A DNA stretch of 64,000 nt from Staphylococcus borealis (GCF_001224225.1 NZ_CUEE01000012.1:1-64000); one strand, 5' to 3'; numbered from the stretch's first letter, positions 35,596 through 45,492 are shown. Numbers and translations: made by a program. Notes: generated by a model not told the origin, from the sequence alone.

Positions 35596-35997
35596 ATGAG
35601 TACAGTTAATCTTGATATTGTCACTCCTAATGGTTCAGTCTACGAAAAAGATGACGTTGAACTAGTTGTTTTTCAAACAACAGCTGGTGAAATGGGTGTC
35701 ATGAGTGGGCATATTCCGACAGTTGCCGCATTAAAAACAGGCCATGTTAAAGTGAACTTTAGAAATGGTACTGAATATATAGCTGTTAGTGGTGGCTTTG
35801 TTGAAATTAGACAACATAAAGTATCTGTCATTGTTCAAACAGCTGAAACTGCCAGTGAGATAGATGTTGAACGAGCTAAATTAGCACGTCAAAGAGCACA
35901 ATCTCATTTGGACGATCAGGATAACAGTGATATAAACAGAGCTAAACGAGCGTTGGCTAGAGCTGAAAACCGCTTACGCGTAGCAGAATTAAAATAA
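35596..35997 (+). CDS. atpC: F0F1 ATP synthase subunit epsilon
   Basis: 133-residue regulatory subunit: N-terminal beta sandwich (about 1-85; LDIVTPNGSVYEKD, GEMGVMSGHIPTVA) and a C-terminal helical hairpin (DVERAKLARQRAQ...RALARAENRLRVAE) that can inhibit ATP hydrolysis. TTAGGAGGT lies upstream. Last gene of the operon before a long perfect terminator. Confidence 0.95.
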   Translation: MSTVNLDIVTPNGSVYEKDDVELVVFQTTAGEMGVMSGHIPTVAALKTGHVKVNFRNGTEYIAVSGGFVEIRQHKVSVIVQTAETASEIDVERAKLARQRAQSHLDDQDNSDINRAKRALARAENRLRVAELK

Positions 35998-35999
35998 TT

Positions 36000-36041
36000 A
36001 AAAAGGTTTGAAAACTAAATTTAGTTTTCAAACCTTTTTTT
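36000..36041 (+). terminator. intrinsic terminator of the atp operon
   Basis: An 18-bp perfect stem (AAAAAGGTTTGAAAACTA with complement at 36022-36039) and a 4-base loop, ending in a run of T. Confidence 0.95.
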
Positions 36042-36125
36042 GTGTTCTATGATAGTCAAGTTTAGTATCATTCTGTGCATTTTTAATGTACAATATAGTA
36101 CAGAAATCTAAAAGGAGAGAAAGTC

Positions 36126-36359
36126 ATGGATTATATTGGACAGTTTGCGATCATACACTTGGTTTTACATGTTTTGTGTATATGTATAGCTTATTGGGCC
36201 TTAAACTCTCTCAAATTAGATCAATTTTTTAAAAAAGGTTACGCTACTCAAGTACAAGTATGTCTAATGTTTTTAGCCATCTTATTGGGTACAGCCGTAA
36301 GCAATTTTTTAATTGATTTATTACAATTTTCAACTCAAGTGAAATTTTTATTTCAATAA
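36126..36359 (+). CDS. DUF1146 small membrane protein (YwzB-like)
   Basis: A 77-residue protein with two transmembrane segments (about 6-27 and 42-68), matching the DUF1146 family that follows the atp operon and precedes murA in Bacillus (ywzB). Its function is unknown. AAAGGAGAG provides the ribosome site. The segment between the helices, NSLKLDQFFKKGYATQVQ, is basic and probably cytosolic or at the membrane surface. Confidence 0.82.
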   Translation: MDYIGQFAIIHLVLHVLCICIAYWALNSLKLDQFFKKGYATQVQVCLMFLAILLGTAVSNFLIDLLQFSTQVKFLFQ

Positions 36360-36367
36360 TGAGATTA

Positions 36368-36397
36368 TTGTAAATTCTTTTTAAAAATAGATATAAT
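36368..36397 (+). promoter_or_regulatory. sigma-A promoter of murA
   Basis: TTGTAA (36368-36373), 18-base spacer, TATAAT (36392-36397), about 65 bases before the murA start. Confidence 0.55.
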
Positions 36398-36463
36398 AAA
36401 TAAATAATTGATTGAAAATCGGGAAATGAAGATAGTAATAGGAGTTTAAAGTGGAGGATTAAT

Positions 36464-37729
36464 ATGGATAAAATAGTAATTGAAGGTGGCAATCGCCTAA
36501 CTGGAGAAGTTAAAGTTGAAGGAGCTAAGAATGCAGTATTACCAGTATTAACTGCATCACTATTAGCTTCAGAAGGAAAAAGTAAACTTGTTAATGTACC
36601 AGATTTAAGCGATGTAGTAACGATAAACAATGTATTATCAACTTTAAATGCGGAAGTTGAATATAATAAAGAAGAAGGTGCAGTTACAGTAGATGCATCA
36701 ACGACTTTAAAAGAAGAAGCCCCTTATGAATATGTTAGTAAAATGCGAGCAAGCATCTTAGTTATGGGTCCTTTGTTAGCACGTTTAGGTCATGCTATCG
36801 TTGCATTACCAGGTGGCTGTGCAATTGGTGCTCGTCCAATAGAGCAACATATTAAAGGGTTTGAGGCATTAGGTGCAGAAATACATCTAGAGAATGGGAA
36901 TATTTACGCTAGCACAAAAGACGGCTTGAAAGGTACAGACATTCATTTAGATTTCCCAAGTGTCGGTGCAACACAAAACATCATTATGGCAGCGTCACTT
37001 GCTAAAGGTAAAACAGTGATTGAAAATGTTGCCAAAGAGCCTGAAATTGTTGATTTAGCAAATTATATTAATGAAATGGGTGGTAAAGTAACCGGAGCAG
37101 GTACTGATACCATTACGATTCATGGTGTTGATAAGTTGAAAGGTGTAGAACATTCAATCATTCCTGACAGAATTGAAGCTGGTACTTTAATCATAGCAGC
37201 TGCTATTACGCGTGGTGATGTATTTGTTAGAGACGCAGTAAAAGAACATATGTCGAGTCTAATTTATAAACTTGAAGAAATGGGCGTTAATTTAGATTTC
37301 CAAGAAGATGGCGTTCGTGTTACGGCAGAGGGTGAACTTAAACCAGTTGATGTCAAAACACTTCCTCACCCTGGGTTCCCAACAGATATGCAATCACAAA
37401 TGATGGCGTTATTATTAACTGCTGAAGGACATAAAGTCATTACGGAAACTGTCTTTGAAAATAGATTCATGCATGTTGCAGAATTTAAGCGTATGAATGC
37501 AAATATTACTGTAGAAGGTAGAAGTGCTAAAATTCAAGGTAAGAGTCAATTGCAAGGTGCTCAAGTTAAAGCAACAGATTTAAGAGCAGCGGCAGCATTA
37601 ATTTTAGCTGGCTTAGTAGCTGATGGTACAACTCAGGTTACAGAATTAAAACATTTAGACCGCGGTTATGTTAATTTCCATGAGAAATTAAAGTCATTAG
37701 GTGCTAATATTGAACGAGTAAATGATTAA
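36464..37729 (+). CDS. murA: UDP-N-acetylglucosamine 1-carboxyvinyltransferase MurA
   Basis: Same reaction as MurZ at 15.5 kb; low-GC Gram-positives keep both. The 421-residue protein has the PEP-reactive Cys119 in [13 protein letters not shown], the target of fosfomycin. In Staphylococcus this copy (MurAA) normally does most of the work. GGAGG is 7 bases before the ATG. It is followed after 40 bases by fabZ. Confidence 0.96.
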   Translation: MDKIVIEGGNRLTGEVKVEGAKNAVLPVLTASLLASEGKSKLVNVPDLSDVVTINNVLSTLNAEVEYNKEEGAVTVDASTTLKEEAPYEYVSKMRASILVMGPLLARLGHAIVALPGGCAIGARPIEQHIKGFEALGAEIHLENGNIYASTKDGLKGTDIHLDFPSVGATQNIIMAASLAKGKTVIENVAKEPEIVDLANYINEMGGKVTGAGTDTITIHGVDKLKGVEHSIIPDRIEAGTLIIAAAITRGDVFVRDAVKEHMSSLIYKLEEMGVNLDFQEDGVRVTAEGELKPVDVKTLPHPGFPTDMQSQMMALLLTAEGHKVITETVFENRFMHVAEFKRMNANITVEGRSAKIQGKSQLQGAQVKATDLRAAAALILAGLVADGTTQVTELKHLDRGYVNFHEKLKSLGANIERVND

Positions 37730-37769
37730 TCGTATACTCACTTTATAATACTTCTGGAGGACATACATT

Positions 37770-38207
37770 ATGGAAACAATTTTCGATTATAATCAAATTA
37801 AGCAAATTATCCCACATAGACAACCATTTTTACTTATTGATCGTGTAGTTGAATATGAAGAGGGTAAGAGATGTGTTGGACTAAAACAAGTATCTGGTAA
37901 TGAACCATTTTTCCAAGGGCACTTCCCAGATTATGCTGTTATGCCTGGTGTATTAATTACTGAAGCATTAGCACAAACAGGTGCTGTTGCTATGCTTAAC
38001 AGCGAAGAGAATAAAGGGAAAATTGCATTATTCGCTGGAATTGATAAATGTAGATTTAAAAAACAAGTAACGCCTGGTGATACGCTAATGTTAGAGGTAG
38101 AAATTACTAAAATCAAAGGTCCAATCGGAAAAGGTACAGCAAAGGCTACGGTAGATGGCCAACTCGCTTGTAGTTGTGAATTAACTTTCGCTATCCAAGA
38201 TGCTTAA
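37770..38207 (+). CDS. fabZ: 3-hydroxyacyl-ACP dehydratase FabZ
   Basis: Dehydrates beta-hydroxyacyl-ACP during fatty acid elongation. The 145-residue hot-dog-fold protein has catalytic His51 ([11 protein letters not shown]) and Glu65 (ITEALAQ). TGGAGGA lies upstream. It is next to murA as in many staphylococci, and ends at a terminator shared with the converging ywpF-like gene. Confidence 0.97.
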   Translation: METIFDYNQIKQIIPHRQPFLLIDRVVEYEEGKRCVGLKQVSGNEPFFQGHFPDYAVMPGVLITEALAQTGAVAMLNSEENKGKIALFAGIDKCRFKKQVTPGDTLMLEVEITKIKGPIGKGTAKATVDGQLACSCELTFAIQDA

Positions 38208-38238
38208 ACCAAAACATCCTTTTATAATCAATATAAAT

Positions 38239-38276
38239 AGGAGTGGAACATTGAAATGTGTTCCACTCCTGTTTTA
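38239..38276 (+). terminator. terminator between converging fabZ and ywpF-like gene
   Basis: AGGAGTGGAACA (38239-38250) pairs with TGTTCCACTCCT (38259-38270), then GTTTTATT. Confidence 0.9.
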
Positions 38277-38717
38277 TTCTCTTTCAAATTTTTCTTCTTT
38301 TAGTTTAGGTTTAGATTGCATCATACGATTAAATGTTACTTTTAATTCTTCACCTGACAGTCCTTCATCAACTAATTGTTCTAATAAACTCTCTGCATAA
38401 ACTTGTCGTAAGGTGTAAATATGACAATCTAATACAATTGACATTGTTGTTTCGAATTCAGAAATACTTCTGATTGTAGCATCAAAAAGTGCAGGATCAT
38501 TCGAAGGGCGTGTTATCACGACTCTAATATCTAGTAGTGTTTGATCATCATAATATTTTTTCATCGTTTCATAGTGTGCATTTGAAATGACAACTTCTAG
38601 AAGCCAACCAGTACCACTATTTTCTTTATTGATGATTACACCATCTTCTAGCTCAAACTCAGTTATACCTCCATTTTCATTAACAATTTGAAAACGTACA
38701 GCTTTAAATGTCTTCAC
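38274..38717 (-). CDS. YwpF-like family protein
   Basis: A 147-residue soluble acidic protein matching the YwpF-like family of Bacilli, which in B. subtilis also lies near fabZ and the second ssb. Visible features: an N-terminal beta-rich part (FKAVRFQIVNENGG, IINKENSGTGWLLEV), and a helical charged C-terminus (QLVDEGLSGEELKVTFNRMMQ). Function unknown. Start is GTG 38717; a GGGGATG lies just upstream. No ATG fits better. Confidence 0.75.
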   Translation of the reverse strand: MKTFKAVRFQIVNENGGITEFELEDGVIINKENSGTGWLLEVVISNAHYETMKKYYDDQTLLDIRVVITRPSNDPALFDATIRSISEFETTMSIVLDCHIYTLRQVYAESLLEQLVDEGLSGEELKVTFNRMMQSKPKLKEEKFERE

Positions 38718-38843
38718 TTCATCACATCCCCAAAATAATTAAAATTATGCAAAAAATGAAATTATCAATAATCTAATATGAGTTTTACAATTATTTTCTT
38801 TAAATATATCAAACTTTGAGTATTAATAGGAATAAAAATCTTA

Positions 38844-38883
38844 AAAATAGAATTTTGACGCCATAGTTATAAATGAATACTAT
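38844..38883 (+). promoter_or_regulatory. ssb promoter with a ComK-type AAAA-N5-TTTT box
   Basis: TTGACG (38855-38860), 17-base spacer, TACTAT (38878-38883). Overlapping the -35, AAAA-TAGAA-TTTT (38844-38856) is one half of a ComK K-box. The second half was not found at 8 or 18 bases, and such boxes occur by chance in AT-rich DNA. Confidence 0.45.
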
Positions 38884-38904
38884 AGTTGTAGAAGGAGGTG
38901 ACAC

Positions 38905-39303
38905 ATGCTAAACAAGATTGTGATAGTAGGTCGGTTGACCAAAAAGGCACAAATATTTGAGAAAGAGGAGGTGAAGATAGCCACGTTCTGTGTTGCAACA
39001 GAACGTAATTATAAAGATGACAACAATGAAATAGCTTGTGATTATATATTTTGTAAAGCTTTTGGTAAAACAGCTACCAATATTGAATTGTATACTGATC
39101 AAGGCGCTTTAGTAGGTATTACTGGTCAAATGAGATCACGTAAATACGATAAAGAGGGCCAAACGCACTTTGTGACTGAATTATATGTTGAAACAATTAA
39201 ATTTATGTCTCCCAAATCCAAAAATAATGATATTCTCCCTGACACCTCATTCAATGAAGACACTTATTCATACGATCACCTAGAAGTGATTGATATAAAC
39301 TAA
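38905..39303 (+). CDS. ssb: single-stranded DNA-binding protein, short paralog
   Basis: A 132-residue OB-fold protein: MLNKIVIVGRLTKKAQIF, DYIFCKAFGKTATNIE, GQMRSRKYDKEGQTHFVTELYVE. It lacks the glycine-rich linker and the acidic DDDLPF-type C-terminal tip of the replicative SSB, ending DHLEVIDIN. It therefore corresponds to the competence-type SsbB paralog next to ywpF in Bacillus. GAAGGAGGTGA gives a very strong ribosome site. Possible ComK control is discussed with its promoter. Confidence 0.9.
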   Translation: MLNKIVIVGRLTKKAQIFEKEEVKIATFCVATERNYKDDNNEIACDYIFCKAFGKTATNIELYTDQGALVGITGQMRSRKYDKEGQTHFVTELYVETIKFMSPKSKNNDILPDTSFNEDTYSYDHLEVIDIN

Positions 39304-39358
39304 TGTTCTATTAACTCCATCCCTATTTACTATAAATAACTTCTTTAATTATACTCAT

Positions 39359-39398
39359 GGCCTCTCTTATATTATCAATTTTATAAGAGAGGTTCTTA
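39359..39398 (+). terminator. intrinsic terminator of ssb
   Basis: CCTCTCTTAT (39361-39370) is perfectly complementary to ATAAGAGAGG (39383-39392), followed by TTCTT. It lies in the 344-base gap between ssb and sceD, which also holds the WalR-type box; no ORF is seen there. Confidence 0.8.
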
Positions 39399-39515
39399 AA
39401 TTTTTTAGTGTAATTATCTGAAAGATTTCATTAGTATTACAAGAGATACGTATACATATCGCTACTCAAAACCGTCATGAAAGTCCATAACTAAAAAATA
39501 GAGTTACAGTACGTT

Positions 39516-39532
39516 TGTAATTTGGATGTAAA
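39516..39532 (+). promoter_or_regulatory. WalR-type box upstream of sceD
   Basis: TGTAAT-TTGGA-TGTAAA is an exact match to the WalR/YycF consensus TGTWAH-N5-TGTWAH, 116 bases before the sceD start. sceD is a known WalKR-controlled gene in S. aureus. Confidence 0.75.
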
Positions 39533-39647
39533 AAAGTACTGGCTTTTTTTATTTCACTGTAACCTACTAAGGTTTTATGGATGTTAAAGTGTTACTTGTA
39601 AAATTTATTATTAAGACACAAACAAATCTAGGAGGATATATATAATT

Positions 39648-40355
39648 ATGAAAAAGACAATTATTGCTTCATCATTAGCAGTAGGTTTAGGAGTAGTTGC
39701 TGGCAACGCTGGACACGCAGATGCGAGCGAAGCTCAAGTAAATAAAGCTGAATTAGCACAATTAGCACAATCAAATGATCAATCATTAAATAATAGCCCT
39801 ATCCAAGAAGGTGCATATAACGTAACATTTGATTATGAAGGTTTCACTTATCATTTCGAATCAGATGGCACTAACTGGAGTTGGAACTATGCACAAACAG
39901 GCTTAGTTTCACCACAACAAGATGTTAGTGAACAAGCATCAGCTACTACTAACCAAACTTCAGCTGAACAAGTAGCTTCTTCACAACAATCTAGTCAAGC
40001 TCAACCAACACAAGTACAACAAGCACCACAAACTGAACAAACACAACAACCACAAACTGAAGCTACAACTTCTAACTCAAGTGCTTCAAGTAACACTGCT
40101 TCAAGTGGTTCTTCTGTAAATGTAAACAGTCATTTACAACAAATTGCACAACGTGAATCAGGTGGCGACATTACTGCTATTAATCCAAGTTCAGGTGCAG
40201 CAGGTAAATATCAATTCTTACAATCAACTTGGGATTCAGTAGCACCTGCTCAATATAAAGGTGTATCACCAGCACAAGCACCAGAACATGTTCAAGATGC
40301 AGCTGCTGTTAAATTATATAACACTGCAGGTCCATCACAATGGGTAACTGCTTAA
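39648..40355 (+). CDS. sceD: probable transglycosylase SceD
   Basis: Secreted peptidoglycan-cleaving lytic transglycosylase (IsaA/SceD family). The 235-residue product has a Sec signal peptide (hydrophobic 4-20, cleavage probably after ADA, residue 26), a conserved N-terminal [21 protein letters not shown], a low-complexity Gln/Ser/Thr-rich linker (about 85-160), and the C-terminal transglycosylase domain with catalytic Glu170 in AQRESGG and [17 protein letters not shown]. The linker is longer and more Gln-rich than I recall in S. aureus. Regulation by WalKR is likely from the upstream box. Confidence 0.95.
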   Translation: MKKTIIASSLAVGLGVVAGNAGHADASEAQVNKAELAQLAQSNDQSLNNSPIQEGAYNVTFDYEGFTYHFESDGTNWSWNYAQTGLVSPQQDVSEQASATTNQTSAEQVASSQQSSQAQPTQVQQAPQTEQTQQPQTEATTSNSSASSNTASSGSSVNVNSHLQQIAQRESGGDITAINPSSGAAGKYQFLQSTWDSVAPAQYKGVSPAQAPEHVQDAAAVKLYNTAGPSQWVTA

Positions 40356-40382
40356 TTTAGCAATATAATAATATTAAATGAG

Positions 40383-40420
40383 TAGGCTGAGACATAATAA
40401 AGTGTCTCAGCCTATTTTAT
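40383..40420 (+). terminator. intrinsic terminator of sceD
   Basis: TAGGCTGAGAC (40383-40393) pairs with GTCTCAGCCTA (40403-40413), then TTTTATT. Confidence 0.9.
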
Positions 40421-40650
40421 TGTTTTGATAGTAGATGACCGATTTGAAAATGCGCTTAAATCAAGCTTTTTTCAGTTCTAGTCATCCTTGCGGGCGGGGG
40501 TCCCAACAAAGAGAATTTCACTAAGAAATGCTACAAGCAAAGCAAGTTGGGAGTCGGGACCCCAGCAAAGAGACTTTCACTAATAATTGCTACAAGTAAA
40601 GTAAGCTAGGGAGAACAATGAGTTTATATTATTTTTGTTCTCTCCCTATC
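40421..40650. repeat. dispersed intergenic repeat with two degenerate tandem units
   Basis: Same orientation as the 9.1-kb element: TTCAGTTCTAGTCATCCTTGC, GGGGGTCCCAACAAAGAGAATT, then a second unit CGGGACCCCAGCAAAGAGAC. It ends in GGGAGAACAA...TTGTTCTCTCCC, a different terminal hairpin. Both units have point changes from each other. It occupies the gap between sceD and the thiamine riboswitch. Confidence 0.7.
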
Positions 40651-40699
40651 TGTTTTATTTGATAAATCCTAATCAATTTGATATCGTTGAATTAATAAG

Positions 40700-40798
40700 A
40701 TAATGCTACTAGGGGAGCCATTGCTAATGGCTGAGATGAATAAATTCAGACCCTTATAACCTGATTTGGTTAATGCCAACGTAGGAAAGTAGTAATGT
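40700..40798 (+). promoter_or_regulatory. TPP (thiamine pyrophosphate) riboswitch aptamer
   Basis: The THI-element core is nearly complete: CTACTAGGGGAGCC, GGCTGAGATGAA, ACCCTTATAACCTGATTTGG, TAATGCCAACGTAGGAAAG. P1 can form from CTACT (40706-40710) and AGTAG (40788-40792). It binds TPP and lowers expression of the downstream tenA-thiD-thiM-thiE genes. Confidence 0.95.
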
Positions 40799-40827
40799 AT
40801 ATGTTATGTTCTCTTTATTGAATGATA

Positions 40828-40860
40828 GCTACATTTCTACGTTGAAATGTAGCATTTTTT
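40828..40860 (+). terminator. riboswitch expression-platform terminator
   Basis: GCTACATTT (40828-40836) pairs perfectly with AAATGTAGC (40845-40853), followed by seven T, just before the tenA ribosome site AAGGAGG. Terminator formation when TPP is bound would stop transcription. Confidence 0.9.
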
Positions 40861-40881
40861 AATTTTAAGGAGGATAATAAT

Positions 40882-41571
40882 ATGACATTTTCAACTGAGA
40901 TTAAAGAGGCTTCACAACCTATTATTGAAGATATCTATAATGATGGATTTATTCAAGACCTTTTAAAAGGGAAGTTAGACGCTCAAGCAGTACGTCAATA
41001 TTTAAGAGCGGATGCATCATATTTAAAAGAATTTACAAATTTGTATGCACTTCTTATCCCAAAAGCACCAACAATGAAAGATGTTAAATTTTTAGTTGAA
41101 CAAATTGAATTTATGCTAGATGGTGAAGTTGAGGCACATGAAATTTTAGCAGATTACATTAATGAACCTTATGAAGAAATTGTTAAAGAAAAAGTATGGC
41201 CTCCAAGCGGTGATCATTACATTAAACATATGTATTATCATGCCTATGCACATGAGAATGCTGCGTATACAATAGCTGCAATGGCACCATGCCCTTATGT
41301 ATATGAAGTTGTAGCTAAAATGGCATTAGAGGATCAAAATCTAAATAGAGATTCTGTAACTGCAAAATGGTTTGATTTCTATAGTACAGAAATGCGTCCA
41401 TTAATAGAAGTATTTGATAATTTATTAGATGAATTAACAGCAAAGTGTACAGAACAAGAAAAGCATGATATTAAAGAAAGTTTCTTACAAAGTACGATAC
41501 ATGAACGTAATTTCTTTAATATGGCTTATACTAACGAACAATGGAACTTCGGAGGCGACAAAAATGCATAA
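40882..41571 (+). CDS. tenA: thiaminase II TenA
   Basis: Hydrolyses aminopyrimidine breakdown products of thiamine so the HMP moiety can be salvaged. The 229-residue helical protein has the active-site Cys in [10 protein letters not shown] (about residue 136), Tyr/Glu residues in [12 protein letters not shown] and [13 protein letters not shown] (C-terminal catalytic Glu). First gene of the thiamine salvage operon under the riboswitch. It overlaps thiD by 8 bases. Confidence 0.95.
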   Translation: MTFSTEIKEASQPIIEDIYNDGFIQDLLKGKLDAQAVRQYLRADASYLKEFTNLYALLIPKAPTMKDVKFLVEQIEFMLDGEVEAHEILADYINEPYEEIVKEKVWPPSGDHYIKHMYYHAYAHENAAYTIAAMAPCPYVYEVVAKMALEDQNLNRDSVTAKWFDFYSTEMRPLIEVFDNLLDELTAKCTEQEKHDIKESFLQSTIHERNFFNMAYTNEQWNFGGDKNA

Positions 41572-42385
41572 ACCCAAAATCGCTTTAACAATCGCGGGAA
41601 CTGATCCATCCGGTGGCGCTGGTGTAATGGCCGATTTAAAATCATTTCATGCCTGTGGTGTCTACGGCATGGCAGCTATTACAAGTATCGTTGCACAAAA
41701 TACTAAAGGGGTACAACATATCCATAATCTTGAGACAAGTTGGGTTCAAGAACAATTAGATAGCGTCTTCAATGACGAATTACCACACGCTATTAAAACA
41801 GGTATGATTGCGACTCATGAAACAATGGCGTTAATTCAACATTATTTGAGACAACATTCAGATATTCCATACGTTATCGATCCAGTCATGTTAGCTAAGA
41901 GTGGCGATTCGTTAATGGATGATGAAACCAAGAAACATTTACAGAATACATTACTACCTTTAGCAGATGTCGTCACGCCTAATATTCCTGAAGCAGAGGA
42001 AATAACAGGCATTAAAATAGACACGGAAGAAAATATTCGTAAAGCAGGCAATATCTTTATTAATGAAATAGGCAGTAAAGGCGTTGTCATAAAAGGTGGA
42101 CACTCTGCTGATTTAAACAATGCTAAAGACTTCTTATTTACTAAGGATGATGTGTATACCTTTGAAGATCAACGCTTTGACACTAAACATACGCACGGAA
42201 CTGGATGTACATTCTCAGCGGTGATTACTGCAGAACTGGCTAAAGGTAAATCTATCTATGAAGCGGTTAAAAAAGCGAAGAAATTTATTTCATTGAGTAT
42301 TCAATATACGCCAGAAATTGGTCAAGGTAGAGGACCGGTAAACCATTTTGCATATATGAAGAAGGTTGGATTAGATGATGAATAA
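41564..42385 (+). CDS. thiD: bifunctional HMP kinase / HMP-phosphate kinase ThiD
   Basis: Phosphorylates 4-amino-5-hydroxymethyl-2-methylpyrimidine twice to HMP-PP. The 273-residue ribokinase-fold protein shows [20 protein letters not shown] (residues 10-29), [11 protein letters not shown], and the anion-hole and catalytic Asp-type motif [18 protein letters not shown] 41564 has GGAGG within tenA; the longer upstream reading is a different frame over tenA and is rejected. Confidence 0.95.
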   Translation: MHKPKIALTIAGTDPSGGAGVMADLKSFHACGVYGMAAITSIVAQNTKGVQHIHNLETSWVQEQLDSVFNDELPHAIKTGMIATHETMALIQHYLRQHSDIPYVIDPVMLAKSGDSLMDDETKKHLQNTLLPLADVVTPNIPEAEEITGIKIDTEENIRKAGNIFINEIGSKGVVIKGGHSADLNNAKDFLFTKDDVYTFEDQRFDTKHTHGTGCTFSAVITAELAKGKSIYEAVKKAKKFISLSIQYTPEIGQGRGPVNHFAYMKKVGLDDE

Positions 42386-43169
42386 TTTGGAACGTTTAAG
42401 ACAAGAGAATCCTTTAGTTGTCTGTTATACAAATGATGTCGTGAAAAACTTTACGGCAAATGGATTACTTAGCATTGGTGCTAGTCCAGCAATGAGTGAA
42501 GCACCTGAAGAAGCGGAAGAATTTTATAAAGTTGCAGGGGCGTTACTTATTAATATTGGTACGATGACTAGGGCAAATGAACAAGACATTTTGGAAATAG
42601 GTAAAATTGCGAATCAACAAGGAACACCCATTGTATTTGATCCAGTAGCAGTTGGTGCTTCTTCGTATCGCAAAGCATTTTGCCAAAAATTCTTATCAGA
42701 AGTGAAAGTATCAGTTATTAAAGGTAATGCTTCTGAAATTTTAACGTTAGTAGATGCAACAACAACGATGAAAGGTACGGATGGTGAAACTGACTTAGAC
42801 GTTGTTGAAATAGCTAAGCGTGCCCATGAGAAATTGAATACAGCCATCGTGTTAACTGGTAAAGATGATGTTATTGTCCAAAATAATAAAGTGGTGAAGT
42901 TATCTAATGGGTCACCATTATTAGCTAAGATTACTGGTGCTGGATGCTTACTTGGGGGCATTGTAGCAAGTTTCTTATTTAGAGAAGAAACGCCATCTCT
43001 ACAAGTATTAGAAGAAGCGGTTAGCATCTATAATATTGCTGCTGAACGCGCTGAACAAGATCAACAAGTAAATGGACCGGGTTCATTTTTATCTAAATTA
43101 TTAGATCAAATGTATGTCATTGATTTTAATACCTACCAACAACAAGTCAAAAGACAAGAGGTGGAATAA
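42378..43169 (+). CDS. thiM: hydroxyethylthiazole kinase
   Basis: Phosphorylates 4-methyl-5-hydroxyethylthiazole for thiamine phosphate synthesis. The 263-residue protein has [34 protein letters not shown], and the catalytic [10 protein letters not shown]. Two adjacent ATG codons (42375 and 42378) lie inside the thiD end; the second gives the usual length. The ribosome site is weak, so coupling to thiD is likely. Confidence 0.94.
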   Translation: MNNLERLRQENPLVVCYTNDVVKNFTANGLLSIGASPAMSEAPEEAEEFYKVAGALLINIGTMTRANEQDILEIGKIANQQGTPIVFDPVAVGASSYRKAFCQKFLSEVKVSVIKGNASEILTLVDATTTMKGTDGETDLDVVEIAKRAHEKLNTAIVLTGKDDVIVQNNKVVKLSNGSPLLAKITGAGCLLGGIVASFLFREETPSLQVLEEAVSIYNIAAERAEQDQQVNGPGSFLSKLLDQMYVIDFNTYQQQVKRQEVE

Positions 43170-43170
43170 A

Positions 43171-43809
43171 ATGTTTAATCCATCACGATTAAATGTTTAT
43201 TTTATTTGCGGTACGCAAGATATTCCAGAGGGAAAAGATATTAGAGAAATAGTGAAGCATGCCTTAAATGCCGGTATTACGCTTTTTCAATTTCGTGAAA
43301 AAGGACCAACGTCATTAGACGGTGCTGATAAAGAAAATTTAGCAATTGAGTTATTGAATTTATGTCATGAATATCATGTACCGTTTATTGTAAATGACGA
43401 TGTTGATTTAGCTGAAAAAATAAATGCAGACGGTATTCATGTAGGGCAAGATGATGAAAATGTGAAGTCATTTGCTAAGCGATTCGAAAATAAAATCATA
43501 GGACTTAGTATTGGCAACGAGGAAGAATATAATCAATCGGATTTAGATCATGTTGATTATATTGGTGTTGGACCGATGTTTGCAACAATTTCTAAAAATG
43601 ATGCGAGTGCACCAGTAGGTCCCGCTATGATTGCCACATTAAAAAAGATCAATTCTTCGTTACCTATGGTAGCAATTGGAGGTATTACAGAAGACAATAT
43701 TGAACCAATTGCTCAAAATGGTGCAGATGGTGTTTCAGTTATTTCGGCGATTGCACGTAGTCATAATATTGACAAGACTGTTACTAAAATGCAAAGTTAT
43801 TTCAAATAA
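43171..43809 (+). CDS. thiE: thiamine-phosphate synthase
   Basis: Joins HMP-PP and HET-P to thiamine phosphate. The 212-residue TIM barrel shows [28 protein letters not shown], the GVGPMFAT phosphate loop and AIGGI. It starts one base after the thiM stop, with AAGAGGTGG upstream. The operon therefore salvages both thiamine halves; de novo genes thiC and thiG are not in this window. Confidence 0.95.
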   Translation: MFNPSRLNVYFICGTQDIPEGKDIREIVKHALNAGITLFQFREKGPTSLDGADKENLAIELLNLCHEYHVPFIVNDDVDLAEKINADGIHVGQDDENVKSFAKRFENKIIGLSIGNEEEYNQSDLDHVDYIGVGPMFATISKNDASAPVGPAMIATLKKINSSLPMVAIGGITEDNIEPIAQNGADGVSVISAIARSHNIDKTVTKMQSYFK

Positions 43810-43811
43810 AT

Positions 43812-43832
43812 AAGAAAATTTTTCTTTTTTTG
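43812..43832 (+). terminator. weak terminator after thiE
   Basis: AAGAAA-ATT-TTTCTT is a short stem followed by a T run. It is AT-only and therefore weak. Confidence 0.45.
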
Positions 43833-43897
43833 TTTTCTAGTACACGGTTACTATGATAAAATAATCCCTATGTGAATATATCAATAGAGGTGTAAAA

Positions 43898-44773
43898 ATG
43901 AAGAAGAAAGCGTTACTACCTTTGTTATTAGGGGTAATGGTCTTTTTAGCCGGGTGTGATTATTCAAAATCTAGTAATAGAGATGGATTTTTCTATAATA
44001 CATTCGTAGAACCAATGGCTAGAGTTTTACATTGGTTAGGCCATTCAGTATTTAATGATGATTACGGTATTGCAATTATCGTATTAGTTTTAGTAATTCG
44101 TGTTATCTTGTTACCATTCATGTTATCAAACTATAAAAATAGTCATATGATGCGTGAAAAAATGAAAGTTGCTAAGCCAGAAGTTGATGGTGTGCAAGAA
44201 AAAGTTAAACGTGCACGAACTCAAGAAGAGAAAATGGCAGCAAACCAAGAAATGATGGAAGTTTATAAGAAATACGATATTAATCCAATGAAGAGTGCAT
44301 TAGGCTGTTTACCAGTATTAATTCAAATGCCAGTTGTTATGGGATTATACTTCGTATTACGTTACCGTATTGGTGGCGGAATTGCAGAACATCCACACTT
44401 CTTATGGTTCAATTTAGTTCATTCTGATATTTGGATTACTATTATTGCCGGTGTGCTTTACTTTATCCAAGCTTGGGTATCAAGTAAACAAATGCCTCAA
44501 GAACAACGTCAAATGACTTACATGATGATGATTGTATCACCAATTATGATCATCTGGATTTCATTAAGTTCGGCGTCAGCTTTAGGTCTATATTGGTCTG
44601 TCAGTGCGGCATTCTTAATTGTCCAAACTTACTTCGCCAATATGTACTATGAAAAAGTTGCTCAAAGAGAAGTTGCGCCAATGATTGAAAAATTTGAGGA
44701 AAATAATGGTAACTCAAATAAAAAAGGTAAAAACACTCAAGTTGTTTCTAAGAATAATAAAAAGAAAAAGTAA
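43898..44773 (+). CDS. yidC: membrane protein insertase YidC/OxaA, lipoprotein form
   Basis: Inserts proteins such as the ATP synthase c subunit into the membrane. The 291-residue protein has a lipoprotein signal with lipobox FLAGC (lipidated Cys20), five transmembrane segments, and the conserved [19 protein letters not shown] segment. It ends with a positively charged Lys/Asn tail (about 270-291) that may bind ribosomes. Staphylococci usually have this single YidC. Confidence 0.95.
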   Translation: MKKKALLPLLLGVMVFLAGCDYSKSSNRDGFFYNTFVEPMARVLHWLGHSVFNDDYGIAIIVLVLVIRVILLPFMLSNYKNSHMMREKMKVAKPEVDGVQEKVKRARTQEEKMAANQEMMEVYKKYDINPMKSALGCLPVLIQMPVVMGLYFVLRYRIGGGIAEHPHFLWFNLVHSDIWITIIAGVLYFIQAWVSSKQMPQEQRQMTYMMMIVSPIMIIWISLSSASALGLYWSVSAAFLIVQTYFANMYYEKVAQREVAPMIEKFEENNGNSNKKGKNTQVVSKNNKKKK

Positions 44774-44800
44774 ATAGCTTAATCAATGCTATATCATAGA

Positions 44801-44838
44801 AAAGGTCGATACCCTGGAAAGAGGTATCGACCTTTTTG
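44801..44838 (+). terminator. terminator between converging yidC and HD-domain gene
   Basis: AAAGGTCGATACC (44801-44813) pairs with GGTATCGACCTTT (44823-44835), then TTG. A-rich sequence before it allows use in both directions. Confidence 0.9.
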
Positions 44839-44847
44839 TTATAGCAT

Positions 44848-45492
44848 TTAATCAATATGCCATTCTTTATAAAATTGTGTTAAAAACTGTTCCATAAAGG
44901 CATGTCTTTCTTCAGCCAGTTGTCTACCAGTTTTGGTAAGCATTAATGCTTTTAATTTTAACAACTTATCATAAAAATGACGTATAGCAGAAGGGTCCAA
45001 ATTTGAAATGCTATCTGTATTTGGTAGTCCACTATGTGGTGATTCTGTCCACATAGGTTCATTAAAATGGCCTGCAAATTGAAAAGTTCTTGCAATACCA
45101 ATTGCACCAATAGCATCCAATCGGTCAGCATCCCTTACAATTTGTCCTTCTATTGAAAGAGCTACCTCATTATTGCGCCCATTTCTATAACTCATATGTT
45201 CAATAATATAAATGATTGATTGTTGCTGCGTAGGTGTCACTTCAATATGTTCTAAAAATGTTTTAAGTTGATTTAATGCAATTGCTTTATCTGTTAATTT
45301 ATCATCGATGACATCATGTAGTAAGGCAGATAACGTGATAATTAAGTAGTCACCCTGTTGTTCGTTTTTAGCAATGATTTGCGCTAACGACGTTACACGT
45401 TCCACATGCGCAATATCGTGACCAGAATAATCGCTTATATGAAACTCTTTCATATAATTATACGCTAACTTTATTTGCTGTTGTACTTTCAT
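44848..45492 (-). CDS. HD-domain phosphohydrolase
   Basis: A 214-residue metal-dependent phosphohydrolase of the HD superfamily. Metal ligands are visible: His25-Asp26 region in YSGHDIAHVERV, His59-Asp60 in LLHDVIDD, and the distal Asp in IVRDADRLDAIGAIGIART. This resembles the YedJ-like subgroup, whose substrates are not settled. It lies downstream of cls on the same strand, with a repeat fragment between them. Confidence 0.85.
   Translation of the reverse strand: MKVQQQIKLAYNYMKEFHISDYSGHDIAHVERVTSLAQIIAKNEQQGDYLIITLSALLHDVIDDKLTDKAIALNQLKTFLEHIEVTPTQQQSIIYIIEHMSYRNGRNNEVALSIEGQIVRDADRLDAIGAIGIARTFQFAGHFNEPMWTESPHSGLPNTDSISNLDPSAIRHFYDKLLKLKALMLTKTGRQLAEERHAFMEQFLTQFYKEWHID

Noticed and set aside
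36244..36630. Minus-strand ORF spanning DUF1146 and murA start
   Set aside because: It covers the murA promoter and ribosome site and has no family pattern.
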